Shown here in pieces: positions 10,350 to 20,195 of a stretch of DNA of 64,000 nt. The stretch's first letter is position 1, and each line of letters begins with the position of its first letter. Source of the DNA: Bacteroidota bacterium (GTDB lineage Bacteria > Bacteroidota > Ignavibacteria > UBA10030); the NCBI GenBank assembly GCA_026416125.1, contig JAOAFT010000001.1, positions 1-64,000 on the forward strand, given 5' to 3'. Both the position numbers and the translations under genes were made by a program. The notes beneath the pieces are model-generated. The model ran no database searches and was not told the origin of the DNA. It saw only the letters and a list, made by a program, of their open reading frames with translations.

Positions 10350-11282
10350 ATGGATACGGTTCCAAAAACGTGGGGTCTTTATGCTTTAATTTGTATTATT
10401 TGGGGAACTTCGTGGGGATTTGTAAAAATTGGCTTAGAGCATTTTCCGCCTTTTACATTCGCAGGGTTGCGTTTTATTATTGCCTTACTATGTGTTTTTC
10501 CGCTTCTTAAAAAAAAACACTTTCTTCCTATAAATGAACCTCAATTTTGGTACTGTGTTACTATAGTTTCCTTTTTTGCATATACTTTACCAATTTCTTT
10601 ATTGTATTTTGGACAACGCATTGTACCATCAGCACTTGCCTCGGTACTTTTCTCTACATTTCCATTATGGGTAACTATTGCAACCTACTTATTTTTACCG
10701 AATGAAAAAATTGATTCTTTTCAAGTTATAGGTGTATTTACTTGTTTTATCGGAGTGGTTGCTCTTTTTAATCCAAAGAGAATTGTATACTCAAATGAAC
10801 ATCTTCTTGGTATGCTAGCCATTCTTACAAGTGCTGTACTACAAACGATTCCTTTAATTGTAGCAAGGAAAAGTTGCTCAACATATAATAGTTTCGGATA
10901 TAATACTCTTTCGATGGGGATTGCCGCAATTGTACTGTTAAGTATAGGATTCTCTCTTAATGAATTACGGTTTGTTACATTTTCTATGGCTGGTTTAATT
11001 GCATTGCTTTATTTGGGAATTTTTGGAACTGCAATTTCATTTGTTGGATATTTTTGGTTGATTACATACTTACCACCTCTTGTACTTTCGCTCACTGCTT
11101 TCATTACACCACTTATAGCAATTGTAGTAGGTATTTTTCTATTGGATGAATATTGGAGTTTAGAATTAACAATAGGAACAATCGCTATTCTCCTTGGTAT
11201 ATTCCTCACATTATTTGGTAAACGATACAGTGTTGAGCTACATAAACAAATACGCAAATTTCTAATGCGATATGGATTCTGA
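10350..11282 (+). CDS. EamA/DMT-family permease
   Basis: 310 residues with about ten hydrophobic segments arranged as two EamA repeats (the first begins IICIIWGTSWGFVKIGLEHF, the second near residue 150). Drug/metabolite transporters of this family export amino acids, nucleobases or other small molecules; the substrate cannot be told. The tail is basic and probably cytoplasmic. Its last 11 bases overlap uvrC, so the two are coupled, which does not imply a shared function. Confidence 0.85.
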   Translation: MDTVPKTWGLYALICIIWGTSWGFVKIGLEHFPPFTFAGLRFIIALLCVFPLLKKKHFLPINEPQFWYCVTIVSFFAYTLPISLLYFGQRIVPSALASVLFSTFPLWVTIATYLFLPNEKIDSFQVIGVFTCFIGVVALFNPKRIVYSNEHLLGMLAILTSAVLQTIPLIVARKSCSTYNSFGYNTLSMGIAAIVLLSIGFSLNELRFVTFSMAGLIALLYLGIFGTAISFVGYFWLITYLPPLVLSLTAFITPLIAIVVGIFLLDEYWSLELTIGTIAILLGIFLTLFGKRYSVELHKQIRKFLMRYGF

Positions 11283-13128
11283 ACTTAGTTCGAACAATAG
11301 AAAAACATTACCATATCAAAGTAAATTACAAGTATTGCCCCAGAAACCTGGTGTTTACCGTTTTCTTAATCGTGAAGGGACTGTTATTTACGTTGGAAAA
11401 GCTCAAAATCTTCGAGCGAGAGTGAAACAATATTTTCAGAGCACTCGTTCTCAAGAACCACGTATTGCTGTGATGGCATCGAAAATCTATGACTTAGAAG
11501 TTACAGTTACTGATACTGAAGTAGAAGCTCTTATTCTTGAAGCAAACTTAATAAAAGAGTTGAAACCGCGGTATAACGTTGTACTTAAAGATGATAAAAG
11601 TTACCCTTACATTGCAATAACTCACGAAGAGTATCCACGAGTACTTGTAACACGCAAACGTATTGCTGGAGGGGCAGACTATTTTGGCCCCTATACTGAA
11701 GTACGTTCAATGCGTTCTGCATTAAAAACTATTCGGTCACTCTTCATGATTCGTAGTTGTAACTACGATTTAAATGATGAAACAATTGCAAAAAGAAAGT
11801 ACAAAGTGTGCTTAGACTATCATATAAAAAAGTGTGGTGGACCTTGTGAGGGACTTGTTTCGAAAACCGAATATCAACGTATGATTGTACAAGTAGCAAA
11901 TGTTTTAAATGGGAAAACAAAAGATGTGCGTCGATATTTAGAAACAGAGATGAACAAGCGAGCAGAAGAGTTGAAATATGAGGAAGCCGCGTTGTACCGG
12001 GATAAGATTCAACAATTGCATGTATATGAAGAAAAACAGAAGATTATTGATCCCAAGGAACGGGATAGGGATATCTTTGGTGTCTATTCAGAACAGGATA
12101 GTGCGTGCTGTGTACTCTTTCGTGCTCGTGAAGGGAAAATAATTGGTAATCGAAATTTCTTGATTCAAAATGTACAATCTCATGAGATAGAAGATATTCT
12201 GGAACAAGTACTTGAACAATACTATCTCGAGAATAATGATATTCCAGAAACTATATTGGTTCCAGAACGACTTGACTCTCAGAGTCTAATCGAAGAATGG
12301 CTTAGACAAATGGTGGGCAATGCAAAGGTATCACTTACATATCCTCAGAATGAGAACGATAAGCAACTCCTTGAATTAGTGAAAACAAACGCTCAGTATG
12401 TCCTAAAAGAATACTTACTCCAGAAATCACAAGCAACTGATTACATTCCAGTAACACTTACAACACTTCAGCAAGAGCTACACCTTCAAGAATTACCTCG
12501 TCGAATTGAATGTTTTGATATATCAACTTTTCAGGGATCTGATACTGTTGCTTCGATGGTGGTCTTTGTTGATGGTAAACCTAAGAAAAGTGAGTATAGG
12601 AAGTACCATATTCAAACAGTTAAAGGACAAGACGACTTTGCCAGTATTCGGGAAGTTATCGAAAGGAGGTACAGTAAAATCTCGTTTGAAGAAAAACCGA
12701 ATTTAATTGTCATTGATGGTGGTAAAGGACAATTGAGTAGTGCGCAGGAGGTACTAACTAGGTATCAAGTACATATCCCCGTAATTGGATTGGCAAAACG
12801 ATTAGAAGAGATTTTTATACCAAACGTTGATGAACCGATACTACTACCGAAAACATCACCGAGTTTACGACTTCTTCAAAGGATTCGCAACGAAGCACAT
12901 CGGTTTGCTGTTGAATACCATAGAGTAGTACGGACTAAACGTGTTTTGAGAACAGAATTGGATTTAATCAAAGGTGTTGGGAAAAAACGGGCAAAAGAGC
13001 TTCTAGAGATATTTGGTTCGGTGCAAGCAATTAGGTTTGCAAATGAAGAGCAATTGGCAGAAATAGTTGGACCAAAAGTTGCAGAACAAATCCGTGAATA
13101 CTTCGATACTAGTAGTAATGGACTGTAA
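11272..13128 (+). CDS. uvrC: UvrABC excision nuclease subunit C
   Basis: 618 residues. UvrC makes both incisions in nucleotide excision repair. In order: GIY-YIG nuclease domain (PGVYRFL...VIYVGKAQNLRARV, residues 25-50), a cysteine group at about 160-193 (RSC, KVC, KKCGGPC) of the type known to bind a metal cluster in UvrC, the UvrB-interacting UVR motif (ELKYEEAALYRDKIQQL, near 235), the RNase H-like nuclease (IECFDISTFQGSD near 410) and tandem helix-hairpin-helix motifs at the C-terminus (LIKGVGKKRAKELLEIFGS). Its start overlaps the EamA gene by 11 bases. Confidence 0.97.
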   Translation: MDSELSSNNRKTLPYQSKLQVLPQKPGVYRFLNREGTVIYVGKAQNLRARVKQYFQSTRSQEPRIAVMASKIYDLEVTVTDTEVEALILEANLIKELKPRYNVVLKDDKSYPYIAITHEEYPRVLVTRKRIAGGADYFGPYTEVRSMRSALKTIRSLFMIRSCNYDLNDETIAKRKYKVCLDYHIKKCGGPCEGLVSKTEYQRMIVQVANVLNGKTKDVRRYLETEMNKRAEELKYEEAALYRDKIQQLHVYEEKQKIIDPKERDRDIFGVYSEQDSACCVLFRAREGKIIGNRNFLIQNVQSHEIEDILEQVLEQYYLENNDIPETILVPERLDSQSLIEEWLRQMVGNAKVSLTYPQNENDKQLLELVKTNAQYVLKEYLLQKSQATDYIPVTLTTLQQELHLQELPRRIECFDISTFQGSDTVASMVVFVDGKPKKSEYRKYHIQTVKGQDDFASIREVIERRYSKISFEEKPNLIVIDGGKGQLSSAQEVLTRYQVHIPVIGLAKRLEEIFIPNVDEPILLPKTSPSLRLLQRIRNEAHRFAVEYHRVVRTKRVLRTELDLIKGVGKKRAKELLEIFGSVQAIRFANEEQLAEIVGPKVAEQIREYFDTSSNGL

Positions 13129-13179
13129 TGTCGTACATCTAAATTGATATTGTATAAATTTTCGGATAACTTCAATTTT

Positions 13180-15009
13180 ATGATGAGCCCAGCAAAAATA
13201 TTTTTCCGTTTAGCAACATATGTAGTTAAATATAAGTGGCGAATTATTGGCGGGTTGATTTCTGTAGCGATCATGAGTAGTGCCGATACTGCATCGGCAT
13301 TCCTTGTTGCTCGTCTGTTTGAAGTACTCCAAGCAATAGGTCAACAGGTGCGCGCTGGACAAGAAATATTCGTTACTGTTACACCAATAAAAATTTTAGA
13401 CTACACACTTTTTGATTATACGATTCGAGGTAAAGAAGAAGGGTTTCAGCTCATCTTCCGTTTTGCACTCGTTGTAATTGTGATAATATTCGTTAAAGTA
13501 CTATTCGTATATACCCGTGAATATTTAATGAGTTCTGTACAACAAAAACTTCTCATGCGTTTTAGGATCGATTTATACAATACAATCATTGCATTACCTG
13601 TCAAATACTTCGATGATAATAAAACTGGTTTCATTATGTCGAGAGTTACAAACGATGTGAACAACCTTGAACATGCAATGACATTAATGATCGAAATAGC
13701 TCAAAATTGTGTATACACCATTATTTTTGCAACGGCTCTCTTTTACACAAACTGGCAGTTAACAATTGTTACGATACTTATTTTCACAGTTTCAGGTGGC
13801 ATATCGCGACGGTTCGGTGATCGGATTCGCGCATATAGTCGTGACTTAACGAATACGCTCGCTGATATTTCTGCATTTCTCCAAGAAAAAATTTCAGCAA
13901 TTCGTATTGTTAAATCGTTTACGCGTGAGGACTACGAAAAAAAGACATTTAAACAGAAAGTTGAACGTAATTACCATTTTTCTATGAAAATAGTACGGGT
14001 AATAGCACTCTTGAGCCCAACAAACGAGCTATTTAACACTACCGCAGCGTCGCTACTAGTTATATTTTGTGGATACCTTTTTCTTCAAGGGAGCATGACC
14101 ATTGAATCAATGATTTTTTTCCTGATGTTAATGATAAATCTAGCGAAACCTGTTAAAGCACTTGGTGAAAGTGTTGCACGTGTACAAAAATCACTTGTAT
14201 CAGCTGGGTATATTTTTGAAATTCTTGACTTGAAACGTGAACCACTAAGCGATTCAAAACCAGATTTTGTAATTACACGCGGTGAAGTTGAATTTCGTAA
14301 CGTCTCATTCTCGTATAACAATGAAACAGAAGCTTTGCATAATATTACTCTCCATGTGTACCCAGGTGAAAAAGTAGCACTCGTTGGTCCAAGCGGTAGT
14401 GGTAAAAGTACACTTATTAACTTAATCCCGAGATTCTATGAATTACAAGAGGGTGAAATACTTATCGATGGTAGGGATATACGGGAAATAAATTTATATT
14501 CATTACGAAACCAAATTGCCATTGTTCCTCAGGACATCATATTATTTGCTGGAACAATTTTAGATAACATTCGGTATGGGAAACTCGATGCAACATTGGA
14601 AGAAATAATTGAAGCTGCTAAAGCTGCTAATGCGCACGATTTTATTGTAGAACTCGATAAAGGTTATGAAACAGAAGTTGGAGAACGAGGTGTACAACTA
14701 TCAGGAGGACAGCGGCAACGTATTGCTATTGCCCGTGCAATGTTACGCAATCCCAAAATACTTTTGCTTGATGAAGCAACATCGGCGCTTGATGCGGAAT
14801 CCGAAATAATAATACATGATGCTATTAATCGTTTAATGAAGGGGCGGACCTCCTTCATCATTGCACATCGCCTTTCTACGGTTGCCGATTGTGATAGAAT
14901 CGTTGTGCTCGATGAAGGTAAAATTGTTGAGGTTGGAACCCACGAGGAACTTCTCCAAAAGAACAGCGGACTTTACAAACGGCTTCACAGTCTGCAATTC
15001 AATCTTTAA
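13180..15009 (+). CDS. MsbA-like ABC exporter (half-transporter)
   Basis: 609 residues from ATG 13180 (a second ATG follows directly; an upstream in-frame TTG at 13144 is less likely). The N-terminal half has six membrane helices of ABC exporter type I. The C-terminal ATPase has Walker A GPSGSGKST (near 410), Q-loop VPQD, signature LSGGQRQRIAIARAM (near 510), Walker B ILLLDEATSALD and the switch histidine in IIAHRLST. The following genes are GT9 enzymes and an O-antigen ligase, so flipping of lipid A/LPS core is the most likely role, but multidrug or lipid export by the same family is possible. Confidence 0.85.
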   Translation: MMSPAKIFFRLATYVVKYKWRIIGGLISVAIMSSADTASAFLVARLFEVLQAIGQQVRAGQEIFVTVTPIKILDYTLFDYTIRGKEEGFQLIFRFALVVIVIIFVKVLFVYTREYLMSSVQQKLLMRFRIDLYNTIIALPVKYFDDNKTGFIMSRVTNDVNNLEHAMTLMIEIAQNCVYTIIFATALFYTNWQLTIVTILIFTVSGGISRRFGDRIRAYSRDLTNTLADISAFLQEKISAIRIVKSFTREDYEKKTFKQKVERNYHFSMKIVRVIALLSPTNELFNTTAASLLVIFCGYLFLQGSMTIESMIFFLMLMINLAKPVKALGESVARVQKSLVSAGYIFEILDLKREPLSDSKPDFVITRGEVEFRNVSFSYNNETEALHNITLHVYPGEKVALVGPSGSGKSTLINLIPRFYELQEGEILIDGRDIREINLYSLRNQIAIVPQDIILFAGTILDNIRYGKLDATLEEIIEAAKAANAHDFIVELDKGYETEVGERGVQLSGGQRQRIAIARAMLRNPKILLLDEATSALDAESEIIIHDAINRLMKGRTSFIIAHRLSTVADCDRIVVLDEGKIVEVGTHEELLQKNSGLYKRLHSLQFNL

Positions 15010-15020
15010 GGTACGAATCA

Positions 15021-16112
15021 GTGAGTACACCTACTCTAAAAACCATTGAACTTTGGTTTAGGCGGTTTCTCGTTTCTTTTGTTGGTAAGCTTATTACGAA
15101 AAAAAAGAAAACCACTTATCGAAAGAACTTTTCAACGGCAAAATACCTCTTTATTCGACAAGATCGTATCGGCGATGTCCTCGTGTCTACACCGTTATTT
15201 TCACTTTTAAAAAAACAATACCCGAATGCAATAATTGATGTCTTCTTAAGTACAAATAATCATTTCACTTTACTTAACAACCACAATATTAGAAAGCGAT
15301 GGATTTATACTAAAAATATATTCGAAACAATAAAACTTATTAAGGATATTCGTAAAGAACGATACGACTTCGCTATCGACCTCATTGACAATCCGTCAGC
15401 CACATCAACACTTCTTTGTTTGCTTGTCGGTGCAAGAACAACTGTTGGACTTGAGAAAGAAAATAGTTATGCATACGATATATGTATACCTCTCTTATCG
15501 CGACGTGAAGTTCATATTGTTGAACGCTTAGCGCAATTATTAACTGCATTTGATATACATCCAGTTCCAGAACAATTGGTTATAGAATATAAGACATTGC
15601 CTGAATCAAAACTTTTTGCGTCAAAATATTATCAAGCGTACGACTTGTGCACAAAACATAAGATCGGAATAAATATTTCAGCTGGAAGCGATACAAGATT
15701 TTGGGGAGTGAATAATTTTGTTCATTTGATTAACTACCTTCACATGAATTATCAAGGGTATGCAATAATCGTACTTAATAGTCCACAGCATAGAAACTAC
15801 GCTGAACAAATCAAAGCACTTGCACCAGCGGTGTTTCTTTCGCCAATTACTTCAACATTCGATCAGTATGCAGCACTCATTGAACAACTCGATTTTCTTA
15901 TAACACCAGATACAGCAGCAGTTCATTTAGCAGCTGCTTTTGGGATACCATCTGTAGTGCTCTATATCCAATTGAATCCTGAGTTACGTATTTGGGAACC
16001 ATATCGTACACCTTGTGAAGTACTTATAACACAGTACGACGACATTAAGACCATATCCCCAAATCAGGTTGAAGAGGCATTTGACCGTCTAGTACAACGA
16101 ACGAAACACTAA
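15021..16112 (+). CDS. glycosyltransferase family 9 (heptosyltransferase-like)
   Basis: 363 residues with a GTG start (AAGG about nine bases upstream). The GT-B fold signatures of ADP-heptose:LPS heptosyltransferases are visible: YLFIRQDRIGDVLVSTPLF near residue 40, NISAGSDTRFW near 218, and ITPDTAAVHLAAAFGIPSV near 295. It probably adds a sugar to the inner LPS core on the cytoplasmic face. It begins 11 bases after the ABC exporter and four bases before a second GT9 gene. The sugar donor cannot be fixed from sequence. Confidence 0.85.
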   Translation: MSTPTLKTIELWFRRFLVSFVGKLITKKKKTTYRKNFSTAKYLFIRQDRIGDVLVSTPLFSLLKKQYPNAIIDVFLSTNNHFTLLNNHNIRKRWIYTKNIFETIKLIKDIRKERYDFAIDLIDNPSATSTLLCLLVGARTTVGLEKENSYAYDICIPLLSRREVHIVERLAQLLTAFDIHPVPEQLVIEYKTLPESKLFASKYYQAYDLCTKHKIGINISAGSDTRFWGVNNFVHLINYLHMNYQGYAIIVLNSPQHRNYAEQIKALAPAVFLSPITSTFDQYAALIEQLDFLITPDTAAVHLAAAFGIPSVVLYIQLNPELRIWEPYRTPCEVLITQYDDIKTISPNQVEEAFDRLVQRTKH

Positions 16113-16116
16113 ACCA

Positions 16117-17280
16117 ATGATTAAACATGTACTTAAAAGAATAGAATGTTGGTGGCGACATAGGATAGTATATCCATTGTTTCGAAATATTCTTTCAAAT
16201 GTACCATATGAAGGTAGCATTGATCTACGGTTCGTGAAAAAAATACTTTTTTTACGTCATGACAGAATTGGTGATATGATTGTAACAACACCATTCTTTC
16301 AGATTTTAAAAGCTCGATACCCACACCTTACCATAGGAGTAACAGCGAGTCCAAGAAATATCGAGATTATTCAACACAACGAGTATGTTGATGCAATATA
16401 CCTTATTGGCAACAATGTTTTACAAACTATCCATGAAATTCATCGGATGAAATGTGAGCGCTACGATGTTATTGTCAATCTTATATTCAATAGAACAACA
16501 AGCCTTGGTTTGCTTGCATACTATGTTTCAAAAGATGGAGTAAAAATTGGACAGGGAAATGAAAAATATCGTTTCTACTTTAATAAATATTTTTCATATC
16601 CTCGAAATACAAAACATATGGTACAATTGATTGCAACAATTTTAAGTCAATCATTTGCAATGACAATTTGTGATTCTGAATTAGAGTATTCAATCCACAT
16701 ACCTATGAGTGTTAAACAATTCGTTCATCAATATATTGAATCAAAAGCTATTCCAAAGCTCTCAAATGGACGTTTTAACTTTATTCTACTCAACCTTTCT
16801 CCCAGTGTAGGTAGATGTGGAGTAACAAGGCAACAAATTCAAAATATTGTTGAACATTTAACGAATCGCCATGAAAACGTTGTAATAATCTATGATCCCC
16901 AAGATGCTACAATGCGTACACTAGCTTTAGAATTACTACGTTACCATAACTGTTTCTTATTTCCCGAGGAGAGAAAAGCAAGTTTGCTAGAACTTGCAGC
17001 TATTATCCACAATGCATATTGCGTTGTTACACCCGATACATCGGTTGTCCATTTTGCATCTGCAATGAAAACACCAGTATGTGCTCTCTATACTCCATTG
17101 AGTGAGTATTGCGAATGGCAACCATGGAAGGTACCTCATATATCGATTCTTGCAGACGAACATCAACCAGTATCCTCGATACCAAGCTCTACTATAATAG
17201 AGCAGCTAGATAAATTCATACTTCAGCTCAGGAGTGCAAATGAATATTCGATCAACAGTAATGTGCATTCGAAATCTTAA
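16117..17280 (+). CDS. glycosyltransferase family 9 (heptosyltransferase-like)
   Basis: 387 residues, related to the preceding gene and probably an old tandem duplicate. Signatures: ILFLRHDRIGDMIVTTPFF near residue 46, LLNLSPSVGR near 227 and VTPDTSVVHFASAMKTPVCALY near 305. It likely extends the LPS core started by its neighbour. Its last 41 bases overlap the O-antigen ligase-like gene in another frame, a larger overlap than elsewhere in the window. Confidence 0.85.
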   Translation: MIKHVLKRIECWWRHRIVYPLFRNILSNVPYEGSIDLRFVKKILFLRHDRIGDMIVTTPFFQILKARYPHLTIGVTASPRNIEIIQHNEYVDAIYLIGNNVLQTIHEIHRMKCERYDVIVNLIFNRTTSLGLLAYYVSKDGVKIGQGNEKYRFYFNKYFSYPRNTKHMVQLIATILSQSFAMTICDSELEYSIHIPMSVKQFVHQYIESKAIPKLSNGRFNFILLNLSPSVGRCGVTRQQIQNIVEHLTNRHENVVIIYDPQDATMRTLALELLRYHNCFLFPEERKASLLELAAIIHNAYCVVTPDTSVVHFASAMKTPVCALYTPLSEYCEWQPWKVPHISILADEHQPVSSIPSSTIIEQLDKFILQLRSANEYSINSNVHSKS

Positions 17281-18442
17281 GTACAAAAACCTCTCTCTTT
17301 TTCTTTTTCAATCTATCGGTCTGATTTTTGCTTTTTCAATAATCGTTTCTATAGCAATGGCACAACTGTGCGCCATTCTCCTCTTAGTCCTCGCAATTAT
17401 TCTCCTCATCGAGAAAAAACACTTCTACTCAACATCGCTCGATGTTCCACTGTTACTCTTTGTTTGTGCACGTTTGCTTTCTACCATATTCGCGGAGTAC
17501 CCTCAGTACAGTATATCAACAATTCAGCGAGAAATACCGTTCTACTTTCTCTACTTCGCACTTGTACAATTGTTTTCATATTCAAGCAATACCTTTCGAA
17601 AACTCTTTATTTGTACTTTATTAGTGGGAGGTGTTATTGCTGCTAGTTATGGAATTATTATTTATATCCTTGGCATTACTGAACGAGCACACTCTACAAC
17701 AAGCGGGTACTATACGCTTGGGTCATACCTCACTGCTTTACTTGCATATGTTCTTGTTGTTGGACCAAGAGGTTCAACAAGAGGACATCAGATGTTATGG
17801 AGTTCTTTAGTACTTCTCTATGCAATTGCTATTGCTACAACTTTAAACAGAATTCATTGGGGAATAACTGCCCTTATTTTTGTTATACTTGGCATAATGA
17901 GGTATCGAACGCTTCTTGCCTTTGCAATAATTGGAGCAATAGCGATGTATATAATTTTACCATCTGTGCAACAACGTGTTGAACAAACAATACATTTTAC
18001 TTCCCACTTAAGTGATCGCGATATCTTATGGGCTGAAGGGTTAACAAAAGCTTTTGACCATCCACTCATTGGATATGGTCCGAATTCATTCCAAAGTGTT
18101 TTTCAAAATTATGGGAACCTTCAAGATAAAAAAGTGGGGGGTTGGCATAATGAGTACTTACGTCTACAAATTGAAAGTGGTATTATTGGATTGATTACAT
18201 TTATTGGTGTTATCGTTTCTATCGTGTTGCATGCATTTCGTGTCAAAAAAGCAGTAGACATCATTCAACGTAAGGAAATCTTAGGAATAGTTGTAGCGTT
18301 TGGAACGATTGTTCTCTCTTCCATGACTGGAAGTGCTTTATTTGATATTCTCATCATGTTGCTTTGGATTTCATTCTGTTCTCTCCTTTTTACAGTAAAG
18401 AGACAGTACCACCATACACCTAACGGACTGTCACAGAGCTAA
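17240..18442 (+). CDS. O-antigen ligase / Wzy-type polymerase-like membrane protein
   Basis: 400 residues from ATG 17240, chosen because CAGGAG sits six bases upstream; an in-frame GTG at 17234 touches that site. There are about ten or eleven hydrophobic helices. A large periplasmic loop carries the family motif: HPLIGYGPNSF followed by WHNEYLRLQIESGIIGL near residues 272-315. The Wzy_C family includes WaaL ligases and Wzy polymerases. Its position after MsbA-like and GT9 genes favours ligation of O-antigen to lipid A core. Its stop shares the bases CTAA with the convergent glycosyltransferase. Confidence 0.8.
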   Translation: MNIRSTVMCIRNLKYKNLSLFLFQSIGLIFAFSIIVSIAMAQLCAILLLVLAIILLIEKKHFYSTSLDVPLLLFVCARLLSTIFAEYPQYSISTIQREIPFYFLYFALVQLFSYSSNTFRKLFICTLLVGGVIAASYGIIIYILGITERAHSTTSGYYTLGSYLTALLAYVLVVGPRGSTRGHQMLWSSLVLLYAIAIATTLNRIHWGITALIFVILGIMRYRTLLAFAIIGAIAMYIILPSVQQRVEQTIHFTSHLSDRDILWAEGLTKAFDHPLIGYGPNSFQSVFQNYGNLQDKKVGGWHNEYLRLQIESGIIGLITFIGVIVSIVLHAFRVKKAVDIIQRKEILGIVVAFGTIVLSSMTGSALFDILIMLLWISFCSLLFTVKRQYHHTPNGLSQS

Positions 18443-19305
18443 ATCAGAGTATAATTTTTATATTCGCCAATTCTATAACCAGTTAAGGATTCTATCCAAT
18501 CAAGAATAGCATCTTTTAATGGAATTTTTGTTTTTGATTCATCATATTCAAATTTCCAGGATTGTGAGTTGATTCGTTCAAGCATTACCGATGGATGTGT
18601 ACCCGTAAAAGGAATAAGTTTTCCTGCATTGATGGTGTAATCGAATTCTTGTTGAGACCCCAGGTGTTGTTCGACCCATCGTACAGGATGCCACAGCGAG
18701 TGGAAAGACCGCTGTTTTTCCATTTGAACCCGAGGTGGTTTAACCCATCCATAGTGGTAAATACGCGCATCGATGAGTTTAACGTAAAGTTTTCTTGTAT
18801 TGATACGAAAGCCTTGTGCATCGCCCCACGAAGTTAACCCAGGGACAGGGCGCACGATTCTGATTTCCCGTCTGTACCACCTGCGTGAGTTACCAATATA
18901 CTGATAACTCCCAAAAAAGTGGTAGTAAGAAAACAAAAGACCCTCGACTTCGTGTTTATGGAGGTATAATTCCATTGCATTTTGTATAGTAGCATAGTCA
19001 TCTTGATGAAGAACTTCGTCGGCTTGCAAATATATACCCCAATCTCCTCGAACGTACGAGAGGGCTATATTTGTTTGTTGAGCAAGGACTCGTCCACCAT
19101 CTCGGAGTGTGGGATCCCATATTGTTTCGATGATTTTGATTTTGGGTGATTGAATAAGTCGTATTTCTTCAGTTGTTGCATCATCAGAATCACCTGCTAC
19201 AACTATAACTTCATCACAAAGGGGGAGAAGTGAACGAATAGACTCCCGAAATGGGTAGTCGTATTTTATCCCGTTTTTTACAAATGTAAATCCGACAACT
19301 CGCAT
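18439..19305 (-). CDS. family 2 glycosyltransferase
   Basis: 288 residues, soluble, no membrane helix. N-terminal GT-A motifs: VGFTFVKNGIKYDYPFRESI, then CDEVIVVAGDSDDAT (near 30-45) and DWGIYLQADEVLHQDD (near 95, where QADE takes the DxD place). This resembles the WaaE/KdtX-like subset of GT2 that decorates LPS core or proteins. It is the last gene of the minus-strand export module and starts five bases after a PorV/PorQ-like gene. Target is unknown: LPS core (neighbouring genes on the other strand) or the secreted products of its own operon. Confidence 0.8.
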   Translation of the reverse strand: MRVVGFTFVKNGIKYDYPFRESIRSLLPLCDEVIVVAGDSDDATTEEIRLIQSPKIKIIETIWDPTLRDGGRVLAQQTNIALSYVRGDWGIYLQADEVLHQDDYATIQNAMELYLHKHEVEGLLFSYYHFFGSYQYIGNSRRWYRREIRIVRPVPGLTSWGDAQGFRINTRKLYVKLIDARIYHYGWVKPPRVQMEKQRSFHSLWHPVRWVEQHLGSQQEFDYTINAGKLIPFTGTHPSVMLERINSQSWKFEYDESKTKIPLKDAILDWIESLTGYRIGEYKNYTLI

Positions 19306-19310
19306 GAATG

Positions 19311-20195
19311 TTAATCCAGAGAAAACTGGAGCGTTACGCAGTGTGAATTACCAAAGGAGTAGCGAAAAGGTATATATGAATAGTCAACTTTCACAAAACC
19401 AATGTGAAGACCAACTCCAAATGAAAGATTATGAGAATCAAAACCACTAACGTACCCGAAGCGTGCAAACAGTGTATTTATATAATTAACTTCAGCACCA
19501 ACATGGCCTCTAATGTAATGATTATGCAGTTCTGAAGAAAGAGCACAAAAGAGTGTCGTTGTTATGGTACTAAAATAGTAATCGTAGCTGCATCCGGTAA
19601 TAATGGAGGTAGGCAGTTTTTCTGAATTACCAAATTCCCCTGCATTGAGAAAAGAAAGTGAGAATATTAATGGTGTTATGGTATAATGAAAACCTATATC
19701 AAACGAGTATCCATCTTTCTCAGTTACAAAGATTTTGTTTGTGATATACTTCCAAGAAAGGCCTATAGAGAGATTTTCTAAAATACTTTTAGCATAGATA
19801 AGAGAATAGAATGAAGTCCTGTAAGTAAACGAACCCTCTGATGGCCCAGGCCTTAAACGATATTCGATATTTGGTGTTGAAAGATTCCAAGAAACAACAG
19901 CAATAGTTCCAAATCTGGTTGGTGTTAGAACGCCAATTGTATACAATGTAGTCCCTACCATCCATTCATGTATTGAAAGTAGGATATTCATGGAAGATAT
20001 TCTAGTTGCGTTTGCTGGATTCAGAAATACACCATCGAATGTAGGACTTGCGACGTTCGATATTCCTAAGCTTGCAGATTGTGCTGTTTGAGGAATTAAG
20101 AGCTCACGCATCGAAGTAGATGTTCCTTGTGAATATCCTTTAGCTGAAAAGGCCAGTATAATAATAAAAACATTCAGGGCTTGATATGTTTTCAT
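19311..20195 (-). CDS. PorV/PorQ-like outer-membrane protein
   Basis: 294 residues. A signal peptide is clear (hydrophobic VFIIILAFSAKGYSQ, cleavage near 22). After it comes the family-type N-terminal block: QTAQSASLGISNVASPTFDG followed by VFLNPANATRI, close to the SxGxxxA...NPA pattern of PorV/PorQ (UPF0164) proteins. The rest alternates barrel strands. PorV and PorQ work with the type IX secretion machinery, PorV carrying substrates to the sortase. The start overlaps the stop of the upstream paralog as ATGA. Which of the two roles applies is not decidable here. Confidence 0.7.
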   Translation of the reverse strand: MKTYQALNVFIIILAFSAKGYSQGTSTSMRELLIPQTAQSASLGISNVASPTFDGVFLNPANATRISSMNILLSIHEWMVGTTLYTIGVLTPTRFGTIAVVSWNLSTPNIEYRLRPGPSEGSFTYRTSFYSLIYAKSILENLSIGLSWKYITNKIFVTEKDGYSFDIGFHYTITPLIFSLSFLNAGEFGNSEKLPTSIITGCSYDYYFSTITTTLFCALSSELHNHYIRGHVGAEVNYINTLFARFGYVSGFDSHNLSFGVGLHIGFVKVDYSYIPFRYSFGNSHCVTLQFSLD